From contig OY365811.1 of NCBI GenBank assembly GCA_959347315.1, positions 34,451,910 through 34,515,909 on the forward strand: a stretch of 64,000 nucleotides of DNA, read 5' to 3'. Both the position numbers and the translations under genes were made by a program. Within the stretch, counting starts at the first letter, position 1, and every line of letters begins with the position of its first letter. The DNA is from Bimastos eiseni. Its lineage: Eukaryota; Annelida; Clitellata; Crassiclitellata; Lumbricidae. This document shows positions 63,198 through 64,000 of this stretch, piece by piece. The notes under the pieces were generated by a model. That model was not told where the DNA came from and did no database searches. It saw nothing but the letters and a program-made list of their open reading frames with translations.

Positions 63198-64000
63198 CTT
63201 GATTTTTGCTATTGTATTGGAAGAAGTGAAGATATCTATGCAGAATTTTGATGGCAGTAGGTCCTCACAGATGCTTGATAAATATTATTTGGTTTGGAGC
63301 ATGTCAAGTTTGTGGATAAAGTCGGTGAACCCGGGTTCATCGTTATTTTCCCAAATAATGAAACCTTGATTTTTGCTATTGTATTGGACGAAGTGAAGAT
63401 ATCTATGCAGAATTTTGATGCCAATAGGTCCACACAGATGCTTGATAAATATTATTTGGTTTGGAGCATGTGAAGTTTTTAGATAAAAAGTCAGTGAACC
63501 CGGGTTCATCGTTAATTTTTCAAATAATGCAACCTTGATTTTTGCTATTGTATTGGAAGAAGTGAAGATATCTATACTGAATTTTGATGCCAATAGGTCC
63601 ACACAGATGCTTGATAAATATTATTTGGTTTGGAGCATGTCAAGTTTCTGGAAAAAGTCGGTGAACCCGGGTTCATCGTTATTTTCCCAAATAATGCAAC
63701 CTTGATTTTTGCTATTGTATTGGAAGAAGTGAAGATATCTATGCAGAATTTTGATGGCAGTAGGTCCTCACAGATGCTTGGTAAATATTATTTGGTTTGG
63801 AGCATGTCAAGTTTCTGGATAAAGTCGGTGAACCCGGGTTCATCGTTATTTTCCCAAATAATGAAACCTTGATTTTTGCTATTCTATTGGAAGAAGTGAA
63901 GATATCTATGCAGAATTTTGATGCCAATAGGTCTACACAGATGCTTGATAAATATTATTTGGTTTGGAGCATGTCAAGTTTTTGGATAAAAACTCAATGA
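63198..64000 (+). repeat. Start of a fourth HOR unit, cut by the window end
   Basis: Opens like copy 3, then repeats its TATACTGAATTTT, GGAAAAAGTCGG, CTTGGTAAAT, GTCTACACAG run at an offset of 4,017 bp. That is one monomer more than 3,850, the extra unit being one with GGACGAAG and GATGCCAATAGG near 63,387-63,427. The array continues past the window edge. Confidence 0.85.

Larger units (their letters stand above)
1..64000 (+). repeat. Tandem satellite array, ~167-bp monomer, whole window
   Basis: Head-to-tail copies of one unit fill the window without a break, a strand switch or any unrelated insert. Taking AACCTTGATTTTTGC as position 1, landmarks in the 167-bp consensus are AGATATCT at 36-43, the variable block GATGGCAGTAGG or GATGCCAATAGG at 56-67, ATAAATATTATTTGG near 84-98, the palindrome TGAACCCGGGTTCA at 132-145, and TTATTTTCCCAAATAATG running to the end. 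Consensus G+C is 62/167. Monomers of 166, 167, 168, 169, 170 and 172 bp occur. The unit is close to the DNA length of a nucleosome plus linker, as in many eukaryotic centromere satellites. Centromeric or pericentromeric location is inferred; the species is not identified. The array is cut at both window edges. Confidence 0.98.

Noticed and set aside
1..64000. Assignment to a named satellite family or species (plant or primate centromere repeats)
   Set aside because: The monomer length fits the general 150-180 bp class, but I do not recognise the sequence itself. A search of satellite databases would be needed to name it.

Overview
The whole 64 kb window is one uninterrupted tandem satellite-DNA array. 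I see no gene, RNA gene, CRISPR array, transposon, origin or unique spacer anywhere in it. The repeat unit is about 167 bp and about 37% G+C (62 of 167 bases in the consensus I read off). All copies run head to tail in the same orientation, and about 380 of them fill the window. The array enters mid-monomer at base 1 and leaves mid-monomer at base 64,000, so both edges lie inside a larger array. A long array of nucleosome-sized monomers with higher-order structure is typical of eukaryotic centromeric or pericentromeric heterochromatin. I do not recognise the monomer and cannot name the species, or choose between plant and animal.

Monomers fall into length classes of 166 to 172 bp. The main two are 167 bp (with ..ATAAAGTCGGTG.. 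or ..ATAAAGTCGATG.. before the SmaI-type site) and 169 bp (with ..ATAAAAAGTCAGTG.. or ..ATAAAAACTCAATG..). Nearly every monomer carries the palindrome TGAACCCGGGTTCA, which becomes a perfect 20-bp palindrome in the GTCGATG variants, and an AGATATCT palindrome 99 bp away. The 167-bp class matches the CENP-B-box core at 8 of 9 fixed positions; the 169-bp class matches fewer.

Layout: 1-5,440 is the most heterogeneous part, with many 168-172 bp monomers. 5,441-9,095 is mostly regular 167-bp monomers. 9,096-15,961 is a 14-monomer higher-order repeat (HOR) present three times, the middle copy lacking exactly one monomer, followed by a 6-monomer duplication to 16,965. 16,966-27,017 holds short block duplications (3-, 6- and 10-monomer). 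27,018-29,870 is a mosaic copy of the left-edge repeats about 25 kb away. 30,990-39,070 and 40,378-48,797 are two copies of one 8-9 kb block. 45,912-53,447 is a 4,190-bp tandem (25 monomers) containing an 837-bp tandem. 51,646-64,000 is a 3,851-bp (23-monomer) HOR in three copies plus the start of a fourth.

Nothing here works together as genes would. The biology is that of an array evolving by in-register unequal exchange, block amplification and short conversion-like patches, with a conserved palindrome/CENP-B-like element as the main candidate functional site. The many short open frames are by-products of the repeat. Block boundaries were read by eye from shared variants and are accurate to tens of bases.
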